A stretch of 43,430 nucleotides of DNA, from contig JAITFY010000077.1 in NCBI GenBank assembly GCA_031281025.1, positions 1 through 43,430 of the forward strand, in the 5' to 3' direction. The position numbers and the translations under genes were made by a program. The DNA comes from Treponema sp. GTDB lineage: Bacteria > Spirochaetota > Spirochaetia > Treponematales > Breznakiellaceae. This document shows, piece by piece, positions 1 through 10,222 of this stretch. The notes beneath the pieces are model-generated. The model did no database searches and was not told the origin of the DNA. It worked only from the letters and a program-made list of their open reading frames with translations. Each line of letters opens with the position of its first letter. The first letter of the stretch is position 1.

Positions 1-1402
1 TTCCTATTTTGGAAAGCTCATCTACAATGATACTTGCAGTATCCTGGTACATGGTGCTTTCAGACCTGATTGTAAGATCAAACTCAACCGGCCGGTTTTC
101 CCAATCGCGCATTGTACCGGATGAATCCCTGTTTATGTTGATAAAAGAGAGCAGCTCAATCGCTCTTTCTGTATCAAATAAAAATTGATTTTTAATTTCG
201 GGATTGTAAAAAGGATTAGGCCCTGGAAAAATATCGAGCTTGGGCTCTGCAAGACCCCTAAACACTTGCGAGTTTATTCTTTCGCGATTTAAAAGGCAGC
301 TCATTGCCTGACGGAATTCTTTTAGAACAAACCACTCGTATGAAGGTTTTCCGGTGTTAACGGGATTTTGGTTAAATGTCCAAAACGGAGCTCCAAGCGC
401 GCTCTCGGCATTAAATACTGTGTAATTTTTAACTCTGGCATTAACAAGACCGCTTATATCTTCCGGACGCAGCCGGTAAGATTCAATGCTGCCATTTTTA
501 AACAACAGTAATTGGGTGTTTTCTTCTGGAATTATCCGTACAATCATTTCATCTGTGTACGGAATTGATACATCGTTAATGTCTTTGTTCCAGTAATCAG
601 GATTACGCTTGTAAACAAGTCTTTGGCCATGACTGTATTCAACCAAAAACCATTTTCCCATAGAAGGGATTGTACGCGGATTAACTGCAATGCTGAATAT
701 ACTTCTAACTTCGTTAACGCCTCCTTTTAATTTTGCAGGTTCATAAAGATGGCGCGGGCCAAAGTTCATATTGGTCATTAAAAAGGGTTCTGAAATAATT
801 CTTGGAAAATTAAAAGCAAAGGTAAGATCATCTATTTTACTGATTGTTACACGCTCTTCGCTGCCGTCCGGCATTATCACAAACTGTCCATAGTAACCGG
901 AACTTTGAAACTCAGGGTCGCCTTCTATTTCGTCATACCAAAAGATAATATCATCGCTTGTAACTTTAATTCTTCTTGGAGAATTGTAATAAGTCCAATA
1001 CAGGTCGTCACGAAAAGTATAAACCACCTGCATGGTATTATTTTCTTCATCTACGATAACTTCTGGAGTTGCAATTCTGGGTTTCCATTCCCGTTTTATA
1101 ACATCATAATCCAAAAGCCAGTCAAGCATATTTCCTACAACAGCGGAAGTTGTAGCATCCTGCTCGGCAATAAGAATGTTAAAACTTTTAGGGTCTTCGT
1201 TCATCACAGAAACCCAGCTGCCCCCGGCTATCCCCGGTACGAATTCCTCTCCCTGCCACGGCTTACTTACAGTTTTAAGAAGAAGTTCCTCAAGCCCTTG
1301 TGCCCTAAAATTCTCCAGTTCTTCCAGTGTTAGTTCTTCATAGGTTAAACAGGTAAAAAATACAAATAAAAGAATTCCCAAAAAAACAGAGATTTTTTTC
1401 AT
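1..1402 (-). CDS. Extracellular solute-binding protein family 5 (peptide/oligopeptide ABC transporter substrate-binding protein), 3' part cut by the window edge
   Basis: Reading the minus strand from ATG at 1402 gives an uninterrupted frame to position 1: MKKISVFLGILLFVFFTCLTYEELTLEEL...LDWLLDYDVIKREWKPRIATPEV...TYYNSPRRIKVTSDDIIFWYDEI..., typical SBP_bac_5 layout. Absent from the ORF track because no stop lies inside the window. Confidence 0.85.
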   Translation of the reverse strand, partial: MKKISVFLGILLFVFFTCLTYEELTLEELENFRAQGLEELLLKTVSKPWQGEEFVPGIAGGSWVSVMNEDPKSFNILIAEQDATTSAVVGNMLDWLLDYDVIKREWKPRIATPEVIVDEENNTMQVVYTFRDDLYWTYYNSPRRIKVTSDDIIFWYDEIEGDPEFQSSGYYGQFVIMPDGSEERVTISKIDDLTFAFNFPRIISEPFLMTNMNFGPRHLYEPAKLKGGVNEVRSIFSIAVNPRTIPSMGKWFLVEYSHGQRLVYKRNPDYWNKDINDVSIPYTDEMIVRIIPEENTQLLLFKNGSIESYRLRPEDISGLVNARVKNYTVFNAESALGAPFWTFNQNPVNTGKPSYEWFVLKEFRQAMSCLLNRERINSQVFRGLAEPKLDIFPGPNPFYNPEIKNQFLFDTERAIELLSFININRDSSGTMRDWENRPVEFDLTIRSESTMYQDTASIIVDELSKIG

Positions 1403-1456
1403 AATGTATTTTATCAAAAAATTAGGTGGGTGTAAATGCAGATGTTTATATGTTAT

Positions 1457-2392
1457 CTAACCCCAAAGCTCCGTAGACAAATAGCGCTCCCCTGTATCAG
1501 GTAAAATCACTACGATTGTTTTACCTGCGTTTTCTGAACGTCTGGCAATAGACAAAGCGGCTTCCAGTGCAGCGCCGGAGGAAATCCCTGCAAAGATTCC
1601 CTCCAAACGCGCTAAATTACGTGCAACGGCGGCGGCTTTTTCCTCGTCCACAGGGAGAACTTCGTCTATAATGGACATTTCAAGTACGCCGGGAATAAAC
1701 CCCGCTCCTATACCCTGAATTTTGTGAGAACCTGCATCGCCGCCGGAAAGTACCGCAGAAGAGAGCGGTTCAACGGCAATTACCTTAATTGACTGGTTTT
1801 TTGCTTTTAAAAATTTGGAGCAGCCGGTTAGAGTTCCTCCCGTTCCAACTCCGCCAACAAGGATATCTATCTTTCCATTGGTGTCGTTCCAAATTTCAGG
1901 TCCTGTTGTTTTTTCGTGAATAGCGGGATTTGCAGGATTGTCAAATTGCCGGGGAATCCAGGAATTAGGGATCGAAACAGCAAGTTTTTCCGCTTCTTCG
2001 ATTGCCCCTTTCATGCCGGATTTTCCGTCTGTAAGTACAACTTCCGCTCCAAGCGCCTTTAAAAGTTTCTGTCTTTCAATGCTCATTGTTTGCGGCATGG
2101 TAAGGATTATTCTGTATCCCTTAACTGCGGCTATGTAAGCCAGCCCAATGCCGGTGTTGCCGCTTGTTGCTTCGATAATGCACGAGCCTTTTGTAAGTTT
2201 TCCTTCTTTTTCTGCCGCTTCAATCATCGCTAAAGCAATGCGATCTTTGATACTGTGCATAGGATTAAAGCTTTCCAGTTTAACAAGTATATCTGTTTCT
2301 GTGTCATTCATCCTGTTTAAACGTACAAGCGGAGTATTGCCAATTAAATCGGTAATTTTATTAAACTGATAACCCATAATCCAAATCTTCAA
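1457..2392 (-). CDS. cysK: Cysteine synthase / O-acetylserine sulfhydrylase (start more likely ATG at 2374, MGYQFNKITDLIGNTPLVRL)
   Basis: ITDLIGNTPLVRL, SIKDRIAL, EATSGNTGIGLA, GVGTGGTLTG, GISSGAA motifs of PLP-dependent CysK family. Confidence 0.93.
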   Translation of the reverse strand: MKIWIMGYQFNKITDLIGNTPLVRLNRMNDTETDILVKLESFNPMHSIKDRIALAMIEAAEKEGKLTKGSCIIEATSGNTGIGLAYIAAVKGYRIILTMPQTMSIERQKLLKALGAEVVLTDGKSGMKGAIEEAEKLAVSIPNSWIPRQFDNPANPAIHEKTTGPEIWNDTNGKIDILVGGVGTGGTLTGCSKFLKAKNQSIKVIAVEPLSSAVLSGGDAGSHKIQGIGAGFIPGVLEMSIIDEVLPVDEEKAAAVARNLARLEGIFAGISSGAALEAALSIARRSENAGKTIVVILPDTGERYLSTELWG

Positions 2393-3644
2393 TTATGTCA
2401 TCAATATGCTCTGTACCAATGGAAAGCCTTATCGTATTGGGTTTTATTCCGCAGCCAAGCAATTCGCTTTCTGACATTTGTGAATGTGTGGTAGATGCCG
2501 GATGAATCACAAGCGACTTTACATCCGCAACATTTGCAAGAAGAGAAAATAACCGAAGTTTTTCTGTAAAAACCTTTGCTCTTTGCGCGTCTCCTTTAAT
2601 CTCGAATGTAAAAATGGAACCTGCGCCTTTTGGAAAATACCGTTTGTAAAGGCCGTGATTTTTGTGTCCCAAAAGGGAAGGGTGGTTGACGCTTTCTACC
2701 TGCGGATGCCCGGCAAGGAATTCCACAACTTTAAGGGAGTTTTCTACATGGCGTTCAACACGCAGGGAAAGAGTTTCAAGCCCCTGCAAGAATAAAAATG
2801 CGTTAAAAGGTGAAAGCGCAGCTCCAGTGTCACGTAACAGAGTAGTGCGCGCCTTGATAATGTAAGCCATGTTTTTTACCGCTTCTGTAAAAACAATGCC
2901 ATGGTAACTTGGGTTTGGTTTGGAAAGGCCTGTAAATTTGTCATTTTGTGCCCAGTCAAATTTGCCGCTGTCAATAATTACGCCGCCAATGGAAGTACCG
3001 TGCCCTCCTATAAACTTTGTCGCGGAATGTACGACAATATCAGCGCCCAGTTCAATTGGTCTTAAAAGATATGGGGTAGCAAATGTATTATCTGCGATTA
3101 CAGGAATACTGTTTTTATGGGCAATTTCGGCTACCGCTTCGATATCTACAATACTGGAATTGGGATTCCCCATAGTTTCAAAGAATATCGCTTTTGTATT
3201 TGGTTTAATTGCTTTTTCAAAATTTGCAGGATCACTTCCGTCAACAAAAGTGGTTTCTACACCCATATCCTTAAAGGTATGTGCAAACAAATTGTAAGTA
3301 CCGCCGTATATTTGCGTATCTGCAATTATATGATCGCCTGCGCGTGTTATGTTCTGAATTGCCAAAGTAGATGCCGCCTGCCCGGATGCCAATGCAAGAG
3401 CTCCAACGCCCATTTCCAGAGCCGCCATTCGCTGCTCAAAAACATCCCATGTGGGATTCATAATTCTTGTATAGATATTCCCCATTTCTGTCAAAGCAAA
3501 ACGGTCTGCCGCCGATTTTGCGCTGGGAAAAACATAAGAAGTTGTCTGGTAAATTGGGACAGCTCTTGAATCTGTTGCCGGATCGGGCTTTTCCTGCCCT
3601 GCGTGAATCTGGATTGTTTCAAAACGATAATTTTTTTTGGACAT
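2361..3644 (-). CDS. metY: O-acetylhomoserine aminocarboxypropyltransferase (O-acetylhomoserine sulfhydrylase)
   Basis: Cys/Met metabolism PLP enzyme: ETIQIHAGQEKPDPATDSRAVPIYQTTSYVF, HSATKFIGGHGTSIGG, RLSIGTEHIDDIIEDL. Confidence 0.92.
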   Translation of the reverse strand: MSKKNYRFETIQIHAGQEKPDPATDSRAVPIYQTTSYVFPSAKSAADRFALTEMGNIYTRIMNPTWDVFEQRMAALEMGVGALALASGQAASTLAIQNITRAGDHIIADTQIYGGTYNLFAHTFKDMGVETTFVDGSDPANFEKAIKPNTKAIFFETMGNPNSSIVDIEAVAEIAHKNSIPVIADNTFATPYLLRPIELGADIVVHSATKFIGGHGTSIGGVIIDSGKFDWAQNDKFTGLSKPNPSYHGIVFTEAVKNMAYIIKARTTLLRDTGAALSPFNAFLFLQGLETLSLRVERHVENSLKVVEFLAGHPQVESVNHPSLLGHKNHGLYKRYFPKGAGSIFTFEIKGDAQRAKVFTEKLRLFSLLANVADVKSLVIHPASTTHSQMSESELLGCGIKPNTIRLSIGTEHIDDIIEDLDYGLSV

Positions 3645-3714
3645 AGTATCTCCTTGTTGTAACCAATATACAATAATATAGGTTAAATTATCAAGGGATT
3701 TTTTAAAATATAAA

Positions 3715-3743
3715 TTGACATTTTTTAAAATATATTGTATGAA
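3715..3743 (+). promoter_or_regulatory. Candidate sigma-70 promoter for the response regulator-purine gene cluster
   Basis: TTGACA (3715-3720), 17-nt spacer, TATGAA (3738-3743), 17 nt before ATG 3761. Confidence 0.45.
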
Positions 3744-3760
3744 TTTATTTAGAGGTAATA

Positions 3761-4180
3761 ATGGACAAAAACGATAATTTGCGAAAAATTATTCTTTTAG
3801 TTGATGATGATCAGACTCATCTTTCAATTACTGGAATTCTATTAAGAGAAAAATATGAAGTATTTATGGAAAAATCAGGAAAAGAAGCTTTGGAATTCCT
3901 AAATAACAAACAAATCGTTCCAGATTTAATACTTCTTGATATTCTAATGCCAGAAATGGACGGCTGGATAGTATTCGACAAAATTAATGATATTGCCGCT
4001 TTAAAATTCACTCCAATAATGTTTTATACATCATTGGATGATGATAGCGCCAAAGAAAAGGCCTATGAGCTTGGTGCATTTGATTACATTACAAAACCAT
4101 GTAATAACTCAGTTTTACAGGAAAAAATAAAAGAAACATTAGAAAGAGCAGAATTACAAAAACAGCATTACGGCATATAA
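3761..4180 (+). CDS. Single-domain response regulator (CheY-like receiver)
   Basis: KIILLVDDDQTHLSITGILL, DLILLDILMPEMDGW, FYTSLDD, YITKPC receiver motifs; no output domain. Confidence 0.9.
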   Translation: MDKNDNLRKIILLVDDDQTHLSITGILLREKYEVFMEKSGKEALEFLNNKQIVPDLILLDILMPEMDGWIVFDKINDIAALKFTPIMFYTSLDDDSAKEKAYELGAFDYITKPCNNSVLQEKIKETLERAELQKQHYGI

Positions 4181-4185
4181 CGATA

Positions 4186-5340
4186 ATGAAAATAGTTCAT
4201 CCCAACGGCACAATAGGTATCATCGGTGGCGGGCAGCTTGGCCGTATGATGATTTACCGCTCCAAAAAGCTGGGATTCCGTTTTGCTGTTCTTGACGAAA
4301 ATGAAGCGCCCGCACAGGCGCTTTCTGATGTTTTTATAAAAGGAAGCCTAAAAGATGCAGATGCGCTGGAAGAGCTTTCAAAAGTTTCGGATGTTTTAAC
4401 ATACGAAATCGAACACATTAATACCGCAGCCCTTGAGAATATCCATTCCAAAGGCAAGGTTATATACCCGTCGCCTGATGTATTGGCAGTTATTCAAGAC
4501 AAGCTTTTACAGAAAGAGTTATTCGTAAAAAAGGGGCTTCCCACAGCGCCGTTTTTTAAAGAAGATGATCCTTGTAAAGCAGATTTTAGCGCAAGAGTAT
4601 TTCCGCTTGTGCAAAAAAGCCGGCGGGAAGGCTACGACGGACGAGGGGTAAAAATTCTTAAAAGCGCAAACGATGAACCTATGAGCCCTCCTTCGATATT
4701 CGAGGAAATGGTCGATATCGATAAAGAACTTGCCGTAATGGTAAGCCGCTCCATAGACGGTTCTCTTGCACTGTTCCCTGTTACGGAGATGGCCTTTAAT
4801 CCTGATCACAACATTTGTGATACAGTTATAACACCGGCTCGTATAAACGAAAAAACAGCCGCCATAACAAGAGACATTGCTGTAAGTGTTGTAGAATCTC
4901 TAAACGGCATCGGCATTTTTGGCGTTGAGCTTTTTTTGGATACTCAAGGCAAAGTACTTGTAAATGAAGTTGCCCCGCGTCCGCATAATTCAGGGCATTA
5001 TACTATGGAAGCCTGCGTTACCTGCCAGTTTGAACAGCATGTACGTGCAATTTGCGGCCTTCCGCTGGGAGATACAACACTTCTAAGGCCTGCCGTAATG
5101 GTAAACTTACTGGGGCAGCCAAACTCAAGTGGAGCAGTGGCCGTTCATGGTTTGGACAGGGCTTTACAAGTTGCGGGTTTTTCGCCGCACTTTTACGGAA
5201 AATCACAAACACGCCCCTTTCGCAAGATGGGGCATTTTACGGTAACTTCTGATACACTGGAAGATGCTTTAAAGAAAGCCGAATATGTACGGTCTTTCCT
5301 TAAAATCAGCTCAATAACTTTAACTGGAGAAACAAAATGA
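4186..5340 (+). CDS. purK: 5-(carboxyamino)imidazole ribonucleotide synthase
   Basis: [15 protein letters not shown]-grasp; [30 protein letters not shown]. Confidence 0.95.
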   Translation: MKIVHPNGTIGIIGGGQLGRMMIYRSKKLGFRFAVLDENEAPAQALSDVFIKGSLKDADALEELSKVSDVLTYEIEHINTAALENIHSKGKVIYPSPDVLAVIQDKLLQKELFVKKGLPTAPFFKEDDPCKADFSARVFPLVQKSRREGYDGRGVKILKSANDEPMSPPSIFEEMVDIDKELAVMVSRSIDGSLALFPVTEMAFNPDHNICDTVITPARINEKTAAITRDIAVSVVESLNGIGIFGVELFLDTQGKVLVNEVAPRPHNSGHYTMEACVTCQFEQHVRAICGLPLGDTTLLRPAVMVNLLGQPNSSGAVAVHGLDRALQVAGFSPHFYGKSQTRPFRKMGHFTVTSDTLEDALKKAEYVRSFLKISSITLTGETK

Positions 5341-5816
5341 TAGGAATTATCATGGGAAGCGATTCCGACTTTTCTGTAATGGAGGCTGCGGGCGAAATTT
5401 TAAAAGAAGCTGGTATTCCCTTTGAAATGACAATCGTTTCTGCACACCGCACTCCGCAGCGTCTTTTCCATTATGCGCAAACTGCGCAGCAGCGCGGGCT
5501 TAAAGTTATAATTGCAGGCGCTGGAGGAGCTGCGCATCTTCCCGGAATGACGGCATCCATTACAACCCTTCCGGTAATCGGAGTCCCTGTAAAGACTCAA
5601 GCCTTTTCAGGGCTCGACTCCCTCTTATCGATTGTACAGATGCCCGCAGGGATTCCAGTCGCAACAGTTTCGGTAAACGGAGCAAAAAATGCAGGCCTCC
5701 TTGCAATACGCATCCTGGCATTGCAGGATGAAACAATTGCAAAATGGCTAAAAAACTATATGGAAAGCATAAAAGAAGAAGTTGAGAACAAAGCCAAAAA
5801 AATGGAAGCCAATTAA
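5337..5816 (+). CDS. purE: 5-(carboxyamino)imidazole ribonucleotide mutase (PurE class I)
   Basis: [52 protein letters not shown]. Confidence 0.95.
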   Translation: MIGIIMGSDSDFSVMEAAGEILKEAGIPFEMTIVSAHRTPQRLFHYAQTAQQRGLKVIIAGAGGAAHLPGMTASITTLPVIGVPVKTQAFSGLDSLLSIVQMPAGIPVATVSVNGAKNAGLLAIRILALQDETIAKWLKNYMESIKEEVENKAKKMEAN

Positions 5817-5841
5817 TTGGAAGCCAATTAAGGAGAACAAA

Positions 5842-7269
5842 ATGCCGGAAAAACTGCATGACCAATGCGGCGTTTTTGGAATATATTCAAACGATATATC
5901 CGATGTAGCATCTCAATGTTATCTTGCTCTTTATGCGCTTCAGCACAGGGGGCAGGAAAGCTGCGGCATTGCAGTATGCAATGACGGAGTTATGCAATAC
6001 CATAACGATCTTGGCCTTGTTCCCGATGTTTTTTCCAAGGAAAAACTGGAAAAGCTTGGCAAAGGCAACATGGCGGTAGGCCATGTGCGTTATTCTCCGG
6101 TTGATCAAAGAAGCCGTTCAAATGCACAGCCGCTTGTTGTACGCCACAGCAAAGGCTCAATTGCAATTGCGCATAACGGAAGCCTTACCAATGCGCAAAC
6201 CCTGCGCGAAAATCTGCAATTACAGGGAACTGTATTTCATACAACCAATGATACAGAAGTAATAATTAACATTATAACAAAAAAAAGAATCAATACAAAC
6301 TCAATAGAAAACGCAATAGAAGAAACAATGAAAGAAATAAAAGGCGCATACTCATTGGTTATTATGTCACCTAAAAAACTTATTGCAGTGCGGGATATTT
6401 GCGGTTTTCGTCCGCTTTGTCTGGGTAAACTTAACGGTGCGTATATAATTGCTTCGGAAAGCTGTGCGCTTGACAGCATAGGAGCGGATTTTATCCGCGA
6501 TATTGAACCAGGAGAGATTTTAATAATCGATCATCACGGACAAAGAAGCATTAAAACTCACTGCGGCAAGAAAAATAATATGTGTGTATTTGAATTTATT
6601 TATTTTGCACGTCCAGATTCCATAATAGAAGGAGCGAATGTTCACGAAGCAAGGATTCGTGCCGGTCGTTTTCTTGCAGAAGAACATCCAGTTGATGCAC
6701 AAGTTGTAATTGGAGTGCCGTCTTCCGGCCTTGATGCCGCACTTGGTTATTCGCAGTATTCAGAAATACCCTATGGTGTTGGTTTTATTAAAAATCGATA
6801 CATAGGACGAACATTTATTGCGCCTACTCAGGAAGAAAGGGAAAAAGCAATACGGATAAAGCTTAATACAATCGCCTCAACGATTAAAAATAAAAAAGTT
6901 ATTTTAATTGACGATTCTATTATCCGCGGTACCACCATGAAAAGAATTGTAAATCTTGTGCGTGAAACCGGAGCAAAGGAAGTACACTTGCGAATATCGT
7001 CTCCGCCATTTATTAATCCATGTTATTTTGGAACAGATATTTCCAGCCGCGAAAATCTTATTTCTCATAAAATGACAACACCGCAAATTTGCAATTATTT
7101 AGGCGCAGACAGTCTTGGCTTTTTATCAGTAAAAAATGTTGCTAAAATAGCCAAAAATGCAAAATGTAATTTTTGCGACGGTTGTTTTACCGGCAATTAT
7201 CCCGTACCAGAACCGGTTATAATAAAAAAAAGTAAATACGATCATAAAATTGGAGAATTGGATTTTTAA
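5842..7269 (+). CDS. purF: Amidophosphoribosyltransferase (track ORF begins 5782; start chosen at ATG 5842 after AAGGAG)
   Basis: HDQCGVFGIYS, LQHRGQESCGIAV, VILIDDSIIRGTTMKRIV PRPP site. Confidence 0.95.
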   Translation: MPEKLHDQCGVFGIYSNDISDVASQCYLALYALQHRGQESCGIAVCNDGVMQYHNDLGLVPDVFSKEKLEKLGKGNMAVGHVRYSPVDQRSRSNAQPLVVRHSKGSIAIAHNGSLTNAQTLRENLQLQGTVFHTTNDTEVIINIITKKRINTNSIENAIEETMKEIKGAYSLVIMSPKKLIAVRDICGFRPLCLGKLNGAYIIASESCALDSIGADFIRDIEPGEILIIDHHGQRSIKTHCGKKNNMCVFEFIYFARPDSIIEGANVHEARIRAGRFLAEEHPVDAQVVIGVPSSGLDAALGYSQYSEIPYGVGFIKNRYIGRTFIAPTQEEREKAIRIKLNTIASTIKNKKVILIDDSIIRGTTMKRIVNLVRETGAKEVHLRISSPPFINPCYFGTDISSRENLISHKMTTPQICNYLGADSLGFLSVKNVAKIAKNAKCNFCDGCFTGNYPVPEPVIIKKSKYDHKIGELDF

Positions 7270-8309
7270 TGTTAAATAGTTACAGCGAAAGTTACAAAGA
7301 TGCCGGTGTCGATATTACCGCCGGATACAGAGCAATCGAACTAATAAAAAAACATATCCAGCGTACAAAGGTTAACGGCGTACTTGAAGATGTTGGCGGC
7401 TTTGGCGGTTTATATGCGCTTCCCAAAACCGGAACGGCTGAACCTGTTTTGGTTTCTGCAACCGATGGTGTAGGAACAAAACTTAAAATTGCAAAACTTA
7501 CCGGCAAACACGACACAATTGGAATTGATTGTGTCGCAATGTGCGTTAACGATATTATTTGCGCAGGCGCTAAACCTTTGTTTTTTCTTGATTACCTTGC
7601 GCTTGGAAAAAATATACCGGAAAAAGTTGAACAAATCGTATCTGGCATAGCAGAAGGCTGTGTTAGGGCAGGGTGCGCTCTTATCGGCGGGGAAACAGCA
7701 GAGCATCCTGGAATTATGAAAGAAGACGAATATGACATTGCAGGTTTTTCTGTGGGAATAGTAGAAAAATCAAAAATCCTGGATAAAGAAAATGTAAAAC
7801 CCGGCGATATAATCATTGGTTTGAGTTCGTCGGGCGTTCATTCCAACGGCTTTTCGCTGACACGTAAAATTTTTAACATCGATGTTAATTGCAATATACT
7901 GGAAAAATACTATCCCGATCTTGGAAAAACGTTAGGTGAAGAACTTTTAATTCCAACCAGGATTTATGTGAATCCTGTTTTACGGCTTTTGGATAAAATT
8001 AACGTAAAATCTATATGTCACATAACAGGCGGAGGTTTTTACGAAAACATTCCCCGTATCTTAGGCTCAAACTCAGGTGCAATTATCGATAAAAAAATGA
8101 TCTATACCCCTCCAATTTTTGACATTATCTCCAAAACAGGAAATATCCCGGAACGTGATATGTTTAATACCTACAACATGGGAGTTGGAATGTGTATAAT
8201 CACATCTTGCGAAGATGCAAATGAAGCTGTAAGTTTACTTTGTTCATCCACAGAAAAAGCGTTTATAATCGGCGAAATATGCAAAGGAAACGGAGTGTTA
8301 ATTGACTAA
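7269..8309 (+). CDS. purM: Phosphoribosylformylglycinamidine cyclo-ligase
   Basis: YKDAGVDITAGYRAIELIK, VSATDGVGTKLKIA, GGETAEHPG, GLSSSGVHSNGFSLTRK. Confidence 0.95.
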   Translation: MLNSYSESYKDAGVDITAGYRAIELIKKHIQRTKVNGVLEDVGGFGGLYALPKTGTAEPVLVSATDGVGTKLKIAKLTGKHDTIGIDCVAMCVNDIICAGAKPLFFLDYLALGKNIPEKVEQIVSGIAEGCVRAGCALIGGETAEHPGIMKEDEYDIAGFSVGIVEKSKILDKENVKPGDIIIGLSSSGVHSNGFSLTRKIFNIDVNCNILEKYYPDLGKTLGEELLIPTRIYVNPVLRLLDKINVKSICHITGGGFYENIPRILGSNSGAIIDKKMIYTPPIFDIISKTGNIPERDMFNTYNMGVGMCIITSCEDANEAVSLLCSSTEKAFIIGEICKGNGVLID

Positions 8310-8886
8310 AATTGCAGTCCTTGTAAGTGGAGGCGGAACAAACCTGCAGGCGCTCATCGATGCCTGGAAAAAAGGCAGCCTGGAAAATGGAGAATTGTCC
8401 CTTGTGGTTTCTTCGGTTGCCGGCGCTTTTGCTCTTGAAAGAGCGCAAAAGGCAGGTATCAAAACAATAACGATAGAACGAAAAAACTATAAAAAAGCAG
8501 AAGAGTTTGACAAAGTATTAACCTCTGTTTTATCTGAACACCAAATAAACCTGGTTGTTTTAGCAGGTTTTTTATCAGTGGTTGGGCCGCAGACAGTAAA
8601 AACATTCAAAAATAAAATAATCAATGTGCATCCATCGTTAATACCGTCTTTTTGCGGAAAAGGCTTTTATGGTACTCACGTTCACAAGGCAGCCCTTGAA
8701 TACGGTGTAAAAATAACAGGCGCTACTGTTCATTATGTAAATGATGTAATAGACGGCGGGCAGATTATTTTACAAAAAGCGGTGGATGTCCTTGTTTCAG
8801 ATACGCCCGAAACGCTTCAGCAGCGTGTTATGCAGGAAGCGGAGTGGGTTTTGCTGCCGCAAGCAGTAGCGATGATATGTAAATAG
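8302..8886 (+). CDS. purN: Phosphoribosylglycinamide formyltransferase
   Basis: IAVLVSGGGTNLQALIDA, VLAGFLSV, NVHPSLIPSFCGKGFYG, GATVHYVNDVIDGGQII. Confidence 0.95.
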   Translation: MTKIAVLVSGGGTNLQALIDAWKKGSLENGELSLVVSSVAGAFALERAQKAGIKTITIERKNYKKAEEFDKVLTSVLSEHQINLVVLAGFLSVVGPQTVKTFKNKIINVHPSLIPSFCGKGFYGTHVHKAALEYGVKITGATVHYVNDVIDGGQIILQKAVDVLVSDTPETLQQRVMQEAEWVLLPQAVAMICK

Positions 8887-8947
8887 CAGAGAACAGAGAG
8901 TGATCGTGTTAACCTTGTTTGTTTTGTGGTTAACGGTAGGGGGTTTT

Positions 8948-10222
8948 GTGAAGGTTTTGGTTGTTGGCGGAGGCGGGCGGGAACATGCAATTGTCAAAGC
9001 GTTAAAAAAAAATGAGCGTATTAAACAAATTTATGCGGCGCCCGGCAATGGCGGCATTGGATGTGACGCGCAGTGTATTCCAATTAAAGCTGCGGATATT
9101 CCCGGAATGATTGAATTCGTTACAAATAACTCAGTTGACTATGTAGTGGTGGCGCCTGATGATCCTTTGGCGCTTGGTATGGTGGATGCGCTGGAAGTTA
9201 AGGGGATTCCCTGTTTTGGCCCCAATAAGGCAGCCGCACGTATCGAAGGCAGCAAGGTTTTTTCCAAAAACTTGATGAAAAAATACGGCATTCCTACGGC
9301 GGAATATGAGGTTTTTGATAGTGCAGACATGGCAAAAAAATATGTGAAGACGAATCAAAAATACCCATTGGTGATAAAAGCCGACGGCCTTGCATTGGGA
9401 AAAGGCGTCTTCATCGTTCTGGATCAATCACAGGCTCTCGAAACTATCGATACCATAATGGTTGATAAAAAATTTGGAGATAGCGGTTCAAGTATCGTTA
9501 TCGAAGAATTTTTAAGCGGCCCGGAGGTTTCTGTTCTTGCCTTTACCGATGGTAATACAATTATTCCTATGGTATCATCGATGGACCACAAACGCGCTTT
9601 TGATGGAAATACCGGCCCAAACACCGGAGGCATGGGAACAATTGCTCCAAATCCGTATTATACAAAAAAAATTGCGGCAATTTGCGAAAAAACAATTTTT
9701 TTGCCGACTATCAATGCGATGTTAACTGAAGGCTGCCCTTTTAAAGGCTGCCTATACTTTGGCCTTATGCTTACAGCTGCAGGCCCTGTTGTAATCGAAT
9801 ATAATTGCAGGTTTGGCGATCCGGAAACTCAAGTGATTCTGCCTCTTTTGGAAACTGACCTTTTTGAAGTGATGGAAGCTGTAACACACAACCGGCTCTC
9901 CAGTATCGATATTCGCTGGGCTAGCGGCAGTGCAGCCTGTGTTATTTTGGCAAGCGGGGGTTACCCAGACTCATATAAAAGCGGATTCGCAATCAACGGA
10001 CTTGATGCCAATGGTTCGTTAAACGAAATAACTGTTTTTCATTCCGGCACCACTTTTAAAGACGGCGTTTTTTTAACAACAGGAGGCCGTGTGCTTGGCG
10101 TTACAGCGGCTGCATCTACGCTTGATAATGCTCTTAAAAAGGCATACAAAGCGGCAGGAAGCATACACTTTGAGGGAATGTTTTACAGAAAAGATATTGG
10201 TAACATGTCCTGTGTGTCATGA
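8948..10222 (+). CDS. purD: Phosphoribosylamine-glycine ligase (GTG start at 8948; the upstream part of the track ORF from 8900 is repeat sequence)
   Basis: KVLVVGGGGREHAIVKAL, VIKADGLALGKGV, NTGGMGTIAPNPYY, EYNCRFGDPETQ. Confidence 0.94.
   Translation: MKVLVVGGGGREHAIVKALKKNERIKQIYAAPGNGGIGCDAQCIPIKAADIPGMIEFVTNNSVDYVVVAPDDPLALGMVDALEVKGIPCFGPNKAAARIEGSKVFSKNLMKKYGIPTAEYEVFDSADMAKKYVKTNQKYPLVIKADGLALGKGVFIVLDQSQALETIDTIMVDKKFGDSGSSIVIEEFLSGPEVSVLAFTDGNTIIPMVSSMDHKRAFDGNTGPNTGGMGTIAPNPYYTKKIAAICEKTIFLPTINAMLTEGCPFKGCLYFGLMLTAAGPVVIEYNCRFGDPETQVILPLLETDLFEVMEAVTHNRLSSIDIRWASGSAACVILASGGYPDSYKSGFAINGLDANGSLNEITVFHSGTTFKDGVFLTTGGRVLGVTAAASTLDNALKKAYKAAGSIHFEGMFYRKDIGNMSCVS

Noticed and set aside
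905-1333. ORF 905..1333 (+)
   Set aside because: Lies antisense to the well-supported solute-binding protein reading frame 1-1402 (-)
3645-3760. SAM or other riboswitch upstream of metY
   Set aside because: The ~110 bp between divergent genes is AT-rich with no recognisable riboswitch core; only promoter-like sequence seen
8900-8947. N-terminal extension of purD (MIVLTLFVLWLTVGGF)
   Set aside because: Encoded by the inverted-repeat spacer; the conserved protein begins at GTG 8948 (VKVLVVGGGGREHA)
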